Source of the DNA: Edolisoma coerulescens
Taxonomy: Eukaryota; Chordata; Aves; Passeriformes; Campephagidae
Length of the DNA: 64,000 nt
Direction: 5' to 3'
NCBI GenBank assembly: GCA_013397115.1
Contig: VWZW01002764.1
Location: forward strand, 1,555,020-1,619,019
Positions 35,526-47,557 of the stretch are shown piece by piece. The position numbers were made by a program, and so were the translations under genes. The notes below the pieces were generated by a model that searched no databases, was not told where the DNA came from, and worked only from the letters and a program-made list of their open reading frames with translations. Every line of letters begins with the position of its first letter. The stretch's first letter is position 1.

Positions 35526-38089
35526 GGCAGCTTATTCACCATTTCCACCAAACAAACCTAAGCACACTCTGAAGCGTATCAAGGGAAGCCTGAGTCTGGG
35601 GAATGCAGCCTCCAGGTCTCTGGATGAAGTTACCAGAGTGGAGAACAACCCCAGAAAGTGTCATAATGCTTTTGAGAAAGCAGATAAATGTGCAATGTCT
35701 GTTTTATGAGTGCATCTCTGTTCCTGTTCTTACTGAGCTCAGATGTTTGTAAACAGGGAGTCCTTTCTCTGCAGGATGGACAATTCCAGCTGCCCAGAGA
35801 GACAGAACAAGGGGAAAAAACCAGTAATTACTCTCTGTTCAGCGAGGAGGAGGTCCAGCCTCCTGTGCAATGTCATTCAGGAAGTCTGGGGCAAAACTGG
35901 GAGTGGACTATAAATTCTAAATTTACAATGCAAGTGTTAAGTGCAAAGCTCTATTACAGGATCGTGTACAGATTGAATTTGATGAGCCAGATTCTGGCAG
36001 TTTGTTCTGTGTGACTTTCATTCCTGCTCTAAATCGCGGCTATGGCACTCAAGGTAAAGCAGCACAGTGGTAGGTAGGGGCTGCAGTAAGGTCCCATCTC
36101 ACTAAAAGAAAATTTAATCCCCTTCTTCTAAGACTAAGGAAAAAATTGCATCCTTAGGCCTCATTTTGAGCTGACACACAGCATCGAGGTGGCTTTTTCC
36201 CTCTGCAGCTCGTGTACAGCAGTGCAGCTCTCTCTGTTTTCCCTACCAGCTGCTCTACACACACCACCCCTGTCAGCGGGAAGGTGCAGAGAAATGAATG
36301 AAGACTGATGATTAACGAAGAAAGAGGGTGAATATTAATCATGGAGTCAACATTTGATGGGAACACTGATGGAATAGTGGTCCCACTGGAAGTTGTTAGG
36401 AGTTGATTTTTATGCCCCAGGGCGGTAGTTTTAAACCAGGACTCATGATGGAAGAGAGGTTGCTTGTAATGTATTAAACAGGAAAACATACCTTCAGCCT
36501 CCCCTGGCCTGACTCCTTCTTTGTTGAGAGCTGTACCCAGGTCTGCTGTGCACCTACATTCCCCCAAACACCCCAAACTGTAAAGATTCAACATTTAAAC
36601 AGAAGAAAAACAGGAACAGGACATCTCCCTTTTCCCTTGCTGAGCTGCAGGACAGCCCTCACCACCTCATGTTAAATCAAGAAATGCTGATGTTGCTGGT
36701 TCTGAGCAACTTTTCTGTTGTTCAGCACCTTGTATTAGACCAGGAGAAAGAGGGGAGTCTGGGACAGCTGCCCTAGCTGGGTAATTCAGGTTTGAACTTT
36801 GGCTATTTGCAACCTGCTCCAAAGCTCTTTGAAGGCAAAAGGAATCAGAGCTGCATCATGCAGAGGTGTGGTCAAGCCCTCCTAACCTAGGCTGGAATTC
36901 CCTGTATCTCAAATTAACAACTGCACTTTCAATCAATGCCACAAAATGGACTTTAGCATACGTCCAAAAAGTTCTGCTGGTATTGTTTCAAAGGGGTTTT
37001 ACTTGTGGGAGAGGGGGATATGAAAAAGAAGGAAGGGCTCTATCAGAGCAGGTATCAATTGCTGTTAATTCTGTTGAGGTCAACAGATTTACCAAGTTTC
37101 TCAGGGACAGCTCTTTGGGTTTCCTGTGGTGCTCCCTCCTCTGAGCTCTACCAGTTCTCCCAAGGATGCAGAATCACAGCACATGACACCTTTCCTGAAC
37201 TTCGTTCCACAAATTAATCCATACCATAGCTCCTATCAGGAAAATATCACATGCCCAGCAGCTTTGTGTATAGACAAGGTTATTTTTTTCTAAATAAAAG
37301 TCTAATTTCAAAAGTGCAAACAGCTTTCATTCTTGCAGCACAAGGTTAGGCAGAGAACAGGCTGGTTATGTATGTCATACATGCATTTTTCTATAGATTT
37401 AGGCTGAGGCCTTTCACCTCTCAGCAATAACTGCTTTCCCAAAAAGGAAATGTGTCTGCTCATGGGATGCAGCTTGACTACCCCTCCATCCATGTGTCCC
37501 ACAATATGAAGGAAAAAAGCAAAATTATTGCCTTGATTTCAGCTGTAGGGGAGAGTGCAGTTGGCCATAGTGCAACAACTCACAAAGAATCCCAAAGGCA
37601 CAAACCAGAAATTCTCCCAAGTGCACTGAGGCCAGAAGCAGCTGAACAGCAGAAGTTGTTTAATCCTCAGTGCTGCATTTTATCCAGAACATTGGGCCTT
37701 CAACAACCCAGAAACCTTCAGGTGCCTGTTCATAGTTAGTTAATGCTGTTCCAGGGCGGGGGATTTGCAGATATGCAGATTATTTGCCTGGGAGCAAATG
37801 CCTGGCCCCTGCTCCTGTTTTTGCCTTGCAGTTCACAGGATATCCCTGACAGACACCCAGAACTGCTGCTTCCCTGCACAGCAGCTGCTTGTAGCAGCAG
37901 GCACAGAGGGGATGGCTCAGGCAGCTCCATCCTAACATCCTTAGAAAAGTAGGTGCTGCCTGGCAAAGGCTGCGATGCTCTGCAGCTCCCCTGAATAAAT
38001 AACTTCTTAATGCACCTGTCATTTCAGGTGTCAGAGCAGAGACAAGGTCAAGCTTGGAGAGAAATCAGCCTGCTCCATCCTTGACCCAT
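35526..38089. other. Unique non-coding sequence
   Basis: No gene recognised. The 146-codon minus-strand frame at 36,154-36,594 shows no domain. 36,280-36,400 carries TGATTAACGAAG and AATATTAATCATGG and may be a small conserved block. Confidence 0.5.
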
Positions 38090-38570
38090 CATTCATCACT
38101 GCATTTGTCCACAGCCAAGCAGCCCAGCTGGTTAACAGGGAAAATACCTTATCTGAGCTCTAAAAGGGTCCTGTTTCTGCTACGGAGAAGTTAATTAATA
38201 ATAGTCTCCAGAAAGCAGCAGGAGTTTTGATGGACAGCATTGCAGGGACATTTTTCAATGGAGAAGTTAAAATCCTACAGTGTGCACCCAATCCCCAGGC
38301 TGGGGGAGACAAGAGGTTAATTTTGCAGACAGCAAATGGTGACTGTAAGTTATTAGAGATCCACAGTGCTGGGGATATACAAGCCTTGCCTTCACCTTTC
38401 CTCATGGATCATGTACAAGCCATCCTGGCTGTGTTAACTCTGCCACGCCAGGCAGGTGCCCCCTCATATCACCAGGCAGTAATTAGCACTGATTTCACGG
38501 CATTAGGCATGGTTATTAAAATACACACCTGAATTCATGCTCATTCATGTGGATTTCAGCTGTCTTTACA
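38090..38570. promoter_or_regulatory. Candidate conserved non-coding element
   Basis: Nearly 500 bases with ATCATTCATCACTGC, CCAGCTGGTTAACAGG, AGTTAATTAATAATAGTC, GAGGTTAATTTTGCAGACAG, CAGTAATTAGCACTG and GGTTATTAAAATAC. A 101-codon plus-strand frame crosses it but has no family pattern. The length and density of TAAT words make it one of the better enhancer candidates. Confidence 0.32.
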
Positions 38571-39650
38571 GGAAAGATTCCTAGTTCCTAAGGAAAAAGA
38601 AAACTTTAAAAGGTGAAGCTTTGTCCCTAAGGCAAAAACGATGTGCTTTAATCACTCTTATGAATTGCTGGCATTTGTGTGAGAGTTTGGAATTTGGGTG
38701 AGGTGGGAGGAAGGGGTGCAGGATTTCTCCCCTGAATGCAGGATAGACAGTGAAAAGTTAGGAAGAGTTGACCCATCAGGTTCATTGGTGAGGTGGTTGC
38801 AGCTCCTTTGTGATGGCTTCAGTGTGCTCACAGCCTTAATAAACCTTGTCACAGTGGCAGATGCAGCACCTGGAAGCCACACAGATTTGGTACAGACCCA
38901 GGCTGACCTCTAAGTTTGACTCCTTTCTGCTGAGACAGCTACACCTGCAACATTTTAAAAAATTCTAATTTTTATACACCCAGACTTCAGTTAACAGTTT
39001 ATGGGCTCAGACACACAGACAAGTTCCCACAGTCTAAAGTTTCCAGCTCCCACCGAAGCAGTGGTAAATGTCCATGTAGGAGCACTTTCAGCATGGCAGT
39101 GCAAGAATTTTCCACTCAGTGCAGCTTTCCTTCACTGCAGGCTGAAGGAAGCTGTAGAGTTAGCAGGTGTAGTGCTGAGGTTCTGCAGACACGACCCGTG
39201 CAGCACTCAGCAGGTGGCTGTGTCAGTGCTTTGTGTCAGGAGCAGGCTAAAGCCACGTGTGATGGGCCAAGCAGGGGAAGGGCAAACGCTGGGTGCTCTC
39301 TCTGACCCTGTTCCTGGGCATGGTGAGAGCCTGACGTGACTGAAATGAACTTTTTGGTCCTTCTGCAACTGGCGATCAGCTGGCACCTCTCAGGGGCACT
39401 GCACTGCTGTGCACCAGGGGTGAAAGCTGGCTGTAAAGTTAGCTCCTTAGCCCACCATACTCTTTTCTCAAACATTTTATGTTCATTTATGTGCATCAGT
39501 TATATTATGCCAGTGTTCCGAGAGCCACAGCGTTCTGAGAGGCAAGGTGACCACGTCTTATAACTACTTAAGTACTCACGGGTACAAGCAGCTGACCCAA
39601 ATCATCAGTGACTGCTCTGCCTAGTTAAAATAAAAAATAGCCTTGAGATT
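38571..39650. other. Unique non-coding sequence
   Basis: Short frames on both strands (up to 112 codons at 39,001-39,339) without family resemblance. No repeat identified. Confidence 0.5.
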
Positions 39651-39920
39651 GCCGGTGTGGTGCCGTTATTTAAGTGGTGGCTGAGATTTTCAGAGAAACG
39701 TTTTCGATCCCCAGGTCCTGCGGGCAGCGTGCGCCCGTCACCTTTGAGACCCAAGGCTGCACACAAAGCACCGCCTCAGTTTAAGGAATGAGTCTCTCTT
39801 GCCCTCCAGCATTTGTTACCCCAAATCTTTCAGCATCCCTCAGCTAAGTCCCCATCATCGCTCTCCCGGTGCCGACTCAGCGGCTCCGTTAGCCCCTCGT
39901 TTGTTTGCTGGGAAATGCGC
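39651..39920. promoter_or_regulatory. Small CpG-island-like patch
   Basis: By hand count this 270-bp stretch has 16 CpG and about 56% GC, an observed/expected ratio near 0.77. It meets the classic small-island criteria, while most of the window is CpG-poor. The CpGs fall in two groups, 39,651-39,772 and 39,859-39,918. It could be a minor promoter, for instance of a long non-coding RNA, or a GC-rich remnant. No TATA box or open frame helps set an orientation. Confidence 0.4.
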
Positions 39921-39944
39921 TCCTCTGCTTTGTTTCTTTGGACC

Positions 39945-39986
39945 TAACATTTTTATTTTTTTCTTGCCTCTTTCCTCCCTCCACAG
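39945..39986 (+). other. Strong 3' splice-site-like sequence
   Basis: A long pyrimidine tract, about 39,949-39,980, ends in CCACAG/GGTGAC with AG at 39,985-39,986. It lies directly after the CpG-rich patch. The downstream plus-strand frame runs open to 40,107 in one phase. No donor or homology confirms an exon. Confidence 0.25.
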
Positions 39987-40099
39987 GGTGACAGCTATTT
40001 TATCACCTACAACAAGAAATGCTGAGCCTGTTGTGCAGGCAAAACATTTGCAAAGGGGCAGGGGGTACACAGAAAGCAGTAGGAAATTGATAAGGGCTG

Positions 40100-40420
40100 T
40101 AAAGTAGCTTTATAAAAATGCCGACAAGCCTGTTCAGGGCACAGAGCACCTGCACCTCTGCCCCCGGCAGCGCTTCCTTCAGATGCTCCTATTGTTTTCA
40201 TTACTATTTGTGACTCGATCATTAATAAATTACTATTTTTTTTTTCCTGTTGGCTCCAGCCACCAAGGGAGCCAGCAGGTGCACCACTTTTACAATTAGC
40301 CCTTCGTAATGCATGGTTGGCAAGAAAAGTTGTCCACAAGCTGCAGAGTTTACCGACTGGATTTCTGCTTGATGGCCGCAGCACTTGGAGCAATTAGAGA
40401 AGAATGTGCAGGAAAGCACC
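40100..40420. promoter_or_regulatory. Candidate conserved non-coding element with a near-perfect stem
   Basis: AT-rich, with GATCATTAATAAATTAC, ACAATTAGCCC and GAGCAATTAGAG. An inverted repeat, CTGTTGGCTCC (40,247-40,257) against GGAGCCAGCAG (40,268-40,278), pairs at 10 of 11 positions plus one wobble around a 10-nt loop. E-box words CAGGTG and CACCTG also occur. Confidence 0.28.
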
Positions 40421-42617
40421 TTAAAGCATCTGCTCATCTGGCCAAAAACTCCGACAGAGGGGCTAAATCCAAAACTTTGAGTCCTGCTCACGAAACTGGG
40501 ACAGAGGGAGAATGCAGGGCCGTGAGAGCAAGCCGTGGCTTTTTAAAAGCATCATTTCTACCACATATTACACTTTCCTGCTTTGATTCCCCTGCACTAC
40601 ATGGTTCAGATCAAATAGAAGAGAGGTGGGACTGAAAGGCTGATGAAACTGGGCTGACTTTGGTTTGAGAAGGGGCAGGGGAGCAGCAAAATCAAAAAGT
40701 TGCTTATCTCCACCTTTCAGTAAATTCAGGTCTGTTCACACCAGGGCTCTGCTTTGCCACAGCAGAATTGTTCTCTTCATTCATGCTGGGAAAATTATGG
40801 ATGTACTGAATTCCCTTTCTCATTTGATATGGCTTTCTAAATACCATCATACCTGCATTTTCCTAAAGGGTGTTGCAGTTTTTAAACAGCAGCTAAGGGA
40901 AACAGGCAGTGGTTGTCTTTGAGGGGGTCAGGTCAGGGACTGCCAGCTTCTGGAGTAGAGATTATTTCATTTCCACTGAGCAATTTTCCCCCATAGGTGA
41001 AAAGGGGAAAAAAAAAGAAAAGAAAATACAATGCAGAGGGGAAAGAACATAAATTATTTGGTAATGCCTAAACAAAATTACAGAAAGTGAAAAATCCAAG
41101 GAAGAGTAACTTACCACAGATTTCAAAGCCAGCAAAGCCAGAGAAGTTGTGTGACTGCTTGTGACAGTTTTCCTTCAGTCCCTGTCAGCTTGGGTGTTTC
41201 ACAGGGTTTTGAGAACAAAGCATTTTGGCATCTCTGTCACAGACAACCAGAGGAAACACACGGGGTCTGGGGGCAGAGGAAAGCAGAAAAAAAATATTAA
41301 AGATGACATACGTTGAGAACCTCCAAAATCAGAGCTTGCACAGAGCTGGCCCCCAGACTCTGCTGTCCTGCCCTTGGGAGCCACTTCTCCAGGATGCTCC
41401 AGGGGAGGAGGAACAAGGCCTGCAGCAGGCACAAGTGGTACAATCTGCTACAGAACAGTCTACAGACTGATTCAGGCTTTAATTCACAAGTTCCTTTCAA
41501 AATCCCTTTCCGTGAAAGGCAAAACTTGATACTGTATTAATCCCTTCCAAAGAAGCATCCAAGCTCCTTCTTGTGTGTTGTTAATTTGAAGTGGGCAAAA
41601 ACATTTTTAAAAAAACCCTTTTTTTTCCCCCTCACTTTCCATGATGGCAAAAGCATAAACTTTAAAAAAGACTGTCTTAAGAGATCTGGAAATCACCATG
41701 AATTCAGCACAGCAACACCTGAGACAAGAAAGATCTCTCTGCAATTGATTTGATGTAGAGGCCCAAATTTCTGGTGAGAATCTTAATCACTACATGATCA
41801 GGTCATTCTTTGTGACCCAGCAAGTGTTCACTTCTAAAAAGTGTAAAATAATTCTGACAAGAGACACTGCAGAATTGAGCCAGCAGCTCTCAGAGCAAGT
41901 TAAATGGATGGAGACAGCATGGGAGCACTTTGGGAGAGGACTCCCACCTGTGCCACATCACCAAACCCACGTCAGTTCACATTTGGTGCTGGTTTTGTAC
42001 CTTCCTGAGAAAAAAGCTCACTGTGGTGACAAAAAGCAAAACTTCTCATGACCCAGGAGCCTCCAAAGGAGGAGAATTTAAGGCAAGACCAGTTAGAAAA
42101 GTGTTTTAATAGGAAATCCAATGAAGAGTTCACTCATGGCCATGGAATGAGGACTTTCTAAGGTGGGGTCAAACTGATGCTTTCTGTGTAGCTGAGGTGT
42201 GTCCTCATTGCAATACAGCTTCCATGCTCATGGCCTGCCTGTGGTATCATCCCAATTTTCCTGTTCCCTGCAATTCCAGGGCAAATCACTAATGCAAGAC
42301 AAATTTATTGCCTACAGATTTTGGTCTGAAGTCCATAGAGCTGGAAGCTCCCACCTGCACTAAGTCCATCCTGCTCACTGCCTCCACCAAAATGACAACA
42401 AACAGCCTGAAATTACTCACAGAATTCTTTACCTTAACATGTGATTTATAACAACATGCAACCTCATTCAAATTCTCCAAGCAGATTCTCCTCACCACAT
42501 TTTTCTAATTCATGCTCTTAAAAAACCCCCAAAAATAAAGAAAAGTAATCCGAGAGGGAGAGGAAAATCAGAGTGTAGTCAGATATAATTAAATACAATA
42601 AAGGACACAAGTGTAGG
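40421..42617. other. Unique non-coding sequence
   Basis: No gene or complete repeat. A purine-rich run lies at 41,008-41,032. Frames at 41,199-41,540 overlap on both strands and look like chance. Confidence 0.5.
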
Positions 42618-42661
42618 AAAAAAAAAAAAAAAAGAAAAGAAAGAAAACCAAACAAAAAACA
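42618..42661. repeat. A-rich low-complexity tract
   Basis: A run of A followed by AAAG, AAAAC and CAAAC words. It explains the Phe-rich minus-strand frames across it. Confidence 0.85.
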
Positions 42662-43535
42662 ACCAACACATAACTGAAAAATTAGAAAATAAAATGGAGT
42701 GGAATAGTTGCATGAAAAAGTCAGAGGAGCTGAAGTCAGAATATAGTTTAATTTCAGCTTCAAAATCTGTTCTCGATTTAGACAAAATCAGTCACCTAGC
42801 CCTGATCCTGGGCCATTTGATATCTACACAGGTTTGTTGAAGTTTGCAATTCAAAAACTTAAGCAATAATTGCACCTCAAACACTCTGTTTTCCCTAATT
42901 AGAGAACACAGGGATGTTTTCCATTTTTTTTTTCTCTTCCTCATTCCCAGAATTAACAAGGCTTCCTTTGTGGGTTTGCTTTGCCTGGCTGTGAGCAGCA
43001 GCCCTGCCCAGCCCCGGGGCTGTGTTGGAGGTGATGCTCCAGGGGTGCAGCCCCTCTCTCTCCCCCTGCCCCGGCTCTCTCGTGGCAGTCACTGCCGCAC
43101 GTCTTGCTGAAGCCACATATTGTTAAGCTATTAGACTTTCTCCTGCAACCCAAACACAGAGCCCCTGAGCTCCTTCCTTTTACTTGACCTGAACTATAGG
43201 TTCTGCTCGCAGTAAACTCAATCACTGTCCTTTCTCAGCCTGCTATTAAACCTTGGCTCTAAGCAGCCAAGAAATTAATCTCTGGTCCCCGACCTCTCTC
43301 AGCCCCAGCGAGCTCTACAGCAGCTCTGCACAACCTTTGATCCCCATCTGCATGGCTTCATCCATAAACAAAAGTACCTTGTGGAGTCCAGTGAACCCAG
43401 CTGGTCCCTCACTAACATCATCTTGAAAACAAAAAAGAAAAAGAGAAAAAGAAAAAACAGAGCATGAAGCCTTTCAGCTTGGAAGTTTTATGCTCTGCTG
43501 TCAAATCTTACCCTTAGATTAAAAAAAAAAAAAAA
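42662..43535. other. Unique sequence up to the gap
   Basis: GC-rich at 42,985-43,110. Purine-rich AAAAAG words at 43,424-43,459. It ends in a run of 16 A that abuts the assembly gap. Confidence 0.55.
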
Positions 43536-43566
43536 NNNNNNNNNNNNNNNNNNNNNNNNNNNNNNN
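43536..43566. other. Assembly gap, 31 N
   Basis: Thirty-one N characters directly after a run of A. The true sequence and length are unknown. A homopolymer or low-complexity run probably broke the assembly. Confidence 0.99.
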
Positions 43567-44046
43567 AAGAAATTAAATCAGAATCAGGGGTTCACATATA
43601 TATTCACACCGTATTGGGTGAAAAACATTGCTTTCTCCACTTGCCAGCTCCTGTTATTGAGTGAGACAATGCCACACGTCCCTCTCCTCTGCATATCTGG
43701 GATGCATGTCACTCTGGCAGTATTGCTTGTTCCTGGAGAGGGACTAAATCATTACACGTTTGTTAATCCATCATTCATCCTGACAGCTGGTGGTGCTTGC
43801 TGACAGCTCCGGGCAGAGGACAGCCACCAAACCCTGGTGAGCTTCACATTGAGATTCCAGCTAAAGCATCAGCATTTCAGGCAGGTTAGGTCTGCCTCTG
43901 GTAGTTTTATTTTAATGATGGTTATCGGGATTGCTGCAGCATAAACTGCTCTTCAGAGTGCCGGGGACCAAACAGACGGGAGAGCGTCCGTCGTGAAAGA
44001 GATACCCATAAAAATAAGTTGGGCACAAAGGAAGTATTCTTATCAA
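43567..44046. other. Unique non-coding sequence after the gap
   Basis: Nothing recognised. A short CpG-rich patch lies at 43,961-43,995 (six CpG in 35 bases). TTTATTTTAATGATGG near 43,906 is homeobox-like. Confidence 0.5.
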
Positions 44047-44171
44047 TTTAAAGATGAGGAATCAAGGCTGAAAGCAATAAATCAATTTCCTAGAGGGGAT
44101 GCAGGATATTTACAGGAAAGAAAGAACTGAGCCTCAAATCTTAATCTACTGCCCAATCCCTTTTCTGCTAG
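44047..44171 (+). mobile_element. Old amniote SINE/LINE tail, MIR or L3 type
   Basis: The motif order TTTAAAGATGAGGAATCAAG, AAATCAATTTCCTAGAGGG, GAACTGAGCCTCAAATCTTA, ACTGCCCAATCCC, TTTTCTGCTA matches the tail of ancient amniote repeats (TTTACAGATGGGGAAACTGA, AAGTGACTTGCCCA, GAACCCAGGTCTCCTGA, CCAGTCCAGTGCTCT). It is highly diverged and has approximate edges. Same superfamily as the piece at 27,788. Confidence 0.5.
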
Positions 44172-44959
44172 AATTTGAAAAAGTCCGAGAGAAACAAATC
44201 CCTCATGCTCTGCCACGTGGTAGAGCAAAACTGGCTACATGCCTCTGAAAAGCCCCACCTTCAGGTGGGCAGAAATTAATCTCTGGTAAGGTCTGAACTC
44301 ACACACCAATGCAGGCTGGCTTAGCATGGCTGATGAGGCACTTTGGGACTCAAACAAGCTGATGGTTTTTTCTAAATGCAAACAATAGACAGTCTCCTTC
44401 TGTTTTGTAACACTCTTTTCTTCTCCATATAAGCTGTTCAGCAGTCAGAAATTGGCTATTTTGCAATTTCAGTAATAATTAGTTTATCTTTTATAATTTT
44501 CAGAAGTTCTCAAGAGATTTTCCCCTCTCACTGAGCACGAACACACAAACGCTTGACTTGGCATTTGCCACAAGTAAGGAGACAAAAGCCCACACTATGG
44601 GGGGCAAAAAGCATTGGAAACCTTGTAAAATATATCCCCTTGGAGAGTCCTACTCCCTTCTGCTTCTCTCCCCCTCCAATTTTCTTTCTCCTCCCTTGTG
44701 CTGGAGGTTGAGTCAATGGCATATATGGTTGTGCTCTGACCCCGGGGGTGCAGTAGCAGAAACAATAACTAAATTCTACTAAATTTTCCAAGTTCAGTAT
44801 TAGTTGTGCATACAAGGCAAAGTTAAGAATCGTCCTCCTCCTCCTCTGTCTGTTGTAGAAGAGCCCAGGCAGGGAGCTCCCTGCCCCATCCCTGCACAGC
44901 AGCGGCTCTCGCAGCGGGGCTCCGGCAAAAGCTCAAATGCAGAAAGGAGTTCTCAACCT
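44172..44959. other. Unique non-coding sequence with one small hairpin
   Basis: A perfect CCCACCT, TC, AGGTGGG hairpin is at 44,254-44,269 and includes an E-box. No gene recognised. Confidence 0.5.
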
Positions 44960-45450
44960 CAAGGGCAGCTGTCAAGCCCAGAAGGGAGAACACATATGAG
45001 ATCACCAGCAAAACTATTTGGGCAGTGCTGTTATCAAGCCTTGTAAAGCACAGCCCTCAGTTAATTCCTTTTAGAGGTCTTTGTTCAAGCGTCTCCCTTC
45101 TCGCAGCTCTCAGCCAGGAGCATGAGGAACATGATCCTTCCCATCGAAGAATTGCTGTCCACAGCTATTCCTGCTCAATAAGCTTTGTCACAGACTTGAG
45201 ACTATTTTTGGAAGCTTTAAAAATATCTAAGGGGCACCTTTCGTTTTTACTCAGACACAGCATCTTTTTATGTTTAATAGAGAGATTTAAAAAAAAAAAA
45301 ATTATTTCTGCTTAGCATCAACATGCTTTTCTGTTAAAAATAAAACAGCTGAGCTAGCGAGAAGATTTGGGCAGGAGGAAATTCTATTTATAGAAACTTT
45401 TACAACAGTTATCACATGCTGATAAGGATCGCTGTGAACCACAGACTCCA
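44960..45450. promoter_or_regulatory. Candidate conserved non-coding element
   Basis: Contains GTTATCAAGCC, CAGTTAATTCC, TTCAATAAGC-like and CTATTTTTGGAAGC (MEF2/SRF-like) words, an A13 run near 45,288, and ACAGTTATCACATGCTGATA, which holds two GATA-type sites. No repeat or coding signature. Confidence 0.25.
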
Positions 45451-46098
45451 CGGAGGGGTAGTGAGGGGATGAACCCGACACGGGAGGAGCCACGGCAGCA
45501 GCACAGAAGAGACAAACAGCTCTGGGGCCATGGCCTGCTGGGGACGTGGGACAGGAGCAGCCCTGAAGGAGGACACTCAGCAGCACTGCAAGTTCTTCTC
45601 CAAAGATAGCAAGCCCAGGAGCTACACAGGGCACTGTAAATTCATGCTCTCCCAAGCCACTCAGCCTCTCTTTTGCATTTTAAGCAACAACTGAATGGAA
45701 GAGTGTCTGCACTGTGTTCCTTGCTGGTGTGGCTGAGACAGGGCAGGACAGTCATGGGAGAGGAGAGGGACCTCTGAAGTGCTGTGCAGCAAAGAGATTT
45801 TCTCCAGAGCATCCACTGTTCCTGTCAGACTGAGGCTTCCTCAAGCTGCACGCAGAAATAAAGAATAACCAGCATTTCTGAGTTGTCAACAGGGAAACTG
45901 ATAGGGAAAAAAAAAGGGGGGGAGGAAAATGGTCACATTTTCCTCTCCGTTATAGGGCCAACAAAAATTAAAGCCTTCAAACCATGAACAATAGGAAGGT
46001 GGGAGCAGATCTGATTTGAAACTATAGAGCAGATACATCAAGATAAAAATAGAAGTGAAATAATGGCAGGGGTGTCAGAGGAGGAGTGAGTCAGACCA
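45451..46098. other. Unique non-coding sequence
   Basis: Short frames only. A run of A then G lies near 45,908-45,922. Nothing recognised. Confidence 0.5.
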
Positions 46099-46215
46099 AC
46101 AGGCTTCTCTTCCAAGCCCTGCCACCAGCTTGCCACATGACCTTGATCAAGTTCCTTTTTCTGTTTGTGCTGCAAATCTCTCATCTGCAAACCTGCACCT
46201 ACCTCGCTTGGAAAA
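46099..46215 (+). mobile_element. Old MIR-like CORE-SINE fragment
   Basis: CTTCTCTTCCAAGCCCTGCC, ACCAGCTTGCCACATGACCT, TGATCAAGTTCC, CTCATCTGCAAACCTGCACC, TACCTC follow the MIR order (AGTCCCAGCTCTGCC, ACTAGCTGTGTGACCT, TGGGCAAGTTACTT, CTCATCTGTAAAATGGG, CTACCTC). The order and spacing make this the clearest MIR-type relic here, although it is strongly diverged. Confidence 0.62.
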
Positions 46216-47557
46216 TGCCTGCTTTTATAGGTATAAAACACAACATGACCCAAGTGCTGCTGCCACCTTGCTACCCCTGGTTCAACATTTCTCTAAAAGA
46301 ATAATCAAATATCTCTGGTAATCAATCAGCAGAAACTCTTCTGGAAGAGACTGGGTTAAGTCCTGGTTACCTAAAAACCCTTGAAGCAGGGGAAGCAGGA
46401 TTTTCTCTTTCATATCTAAGAAATAAGGCATTTTCATGTCCTTCTGTAGTTAAAATAACCTAGTTTGAGGCTTCAGATGAACATAACAGGTGTGATATCC
46501 TAAACAGACAATTTCTGAAATTTCATATTAATTCTCAAGCATCTGTGTGTTCCCAGATACAATCCCTCCCATTGCAAACAGGGATCTTACAAAAAGCAGA
46601 GTTTAAGGCATGCCATCCTTTGGCAATCAGATAATGTACATGGAAGCCTTTTGCTTGTAAAAAATAAATCCCTGATCATGAGACAACCTTACAGGGCCTT
46701 ATTTGGAAGTAAAGTTGATTTGAGAGCAAAGCTGAGCTACATTTTTGTTTCAATACCAAGCAGCAGAAAGAGAAGTGAAAAAGAGAAGCAGAGGAAGAGA
46801 CAAGCAACCAGTGCAGATTTTCTCAGGAATTACTTTCTCATTTCTGGATTCTTTACAAAGCTGCTCTTCGTTGGGCTCTACCAGTTGGAATTTCCCCACA
46901 GATTATGGTCAAGGGTGTCTTCTAATGGCCTAAGTGTCTTCATCTCAGGTTTTTGTTGGCATCTGTGTAAGAAAGCCCAAAGAAACAACGGAATAATCCC
47001 TTCAAATTTGCTTGAATTTTGGTCAATTTGGTCAAATTAAAAAATCCTACCAATAAAAACAGACAACACTTGAATGCAACGTTGGATTCTCCTTGGTGGG
47101 GAAGACAGAGTTTTGGCAGTGAGTATTTCACTCTACTTAGAGGAGTCCAGCAATTTTCAGTGACCAAAAGAAAATCACCTTGTCTCACACTTGCCAGAAT
47201 GCTGAGCCACGCTAACAGCTCCCAGCCCCCAGGCAGGAGCAGTGCCCTGCCCTGGTTGCACCACTGCCACTCAGGAGCCTCCTGCACACTGCACAATGTG
47301 CTCTACAGAGTTCCCAAAATTGTCCTTCGATATTTCTCTGAAAAATGACCACTCCTTTAACCTATGCACCTCTTCTCCTGGTGCTCTGCAATGGGACTCA
47401 AGAGCACCATGGCCACGGCTCGTATTTCCCCAGGCAGTGCCTCAGCACCAAAGCACTCCTGGCACCGGGCTACCATTTGTGCTGTAATTAAATTGAATCC
47501 ACTCCTTGGCTTGGCTTTATCCCTGAACAATACCAGCATTTGAGTAATACATTCTCA
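46216..47557. other. Unique non-coding sequence
   Basis: Frames up to 129 codons (46,651-47,040) have no family pattern. Nothing else is recognised. Confidence 0.5.
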
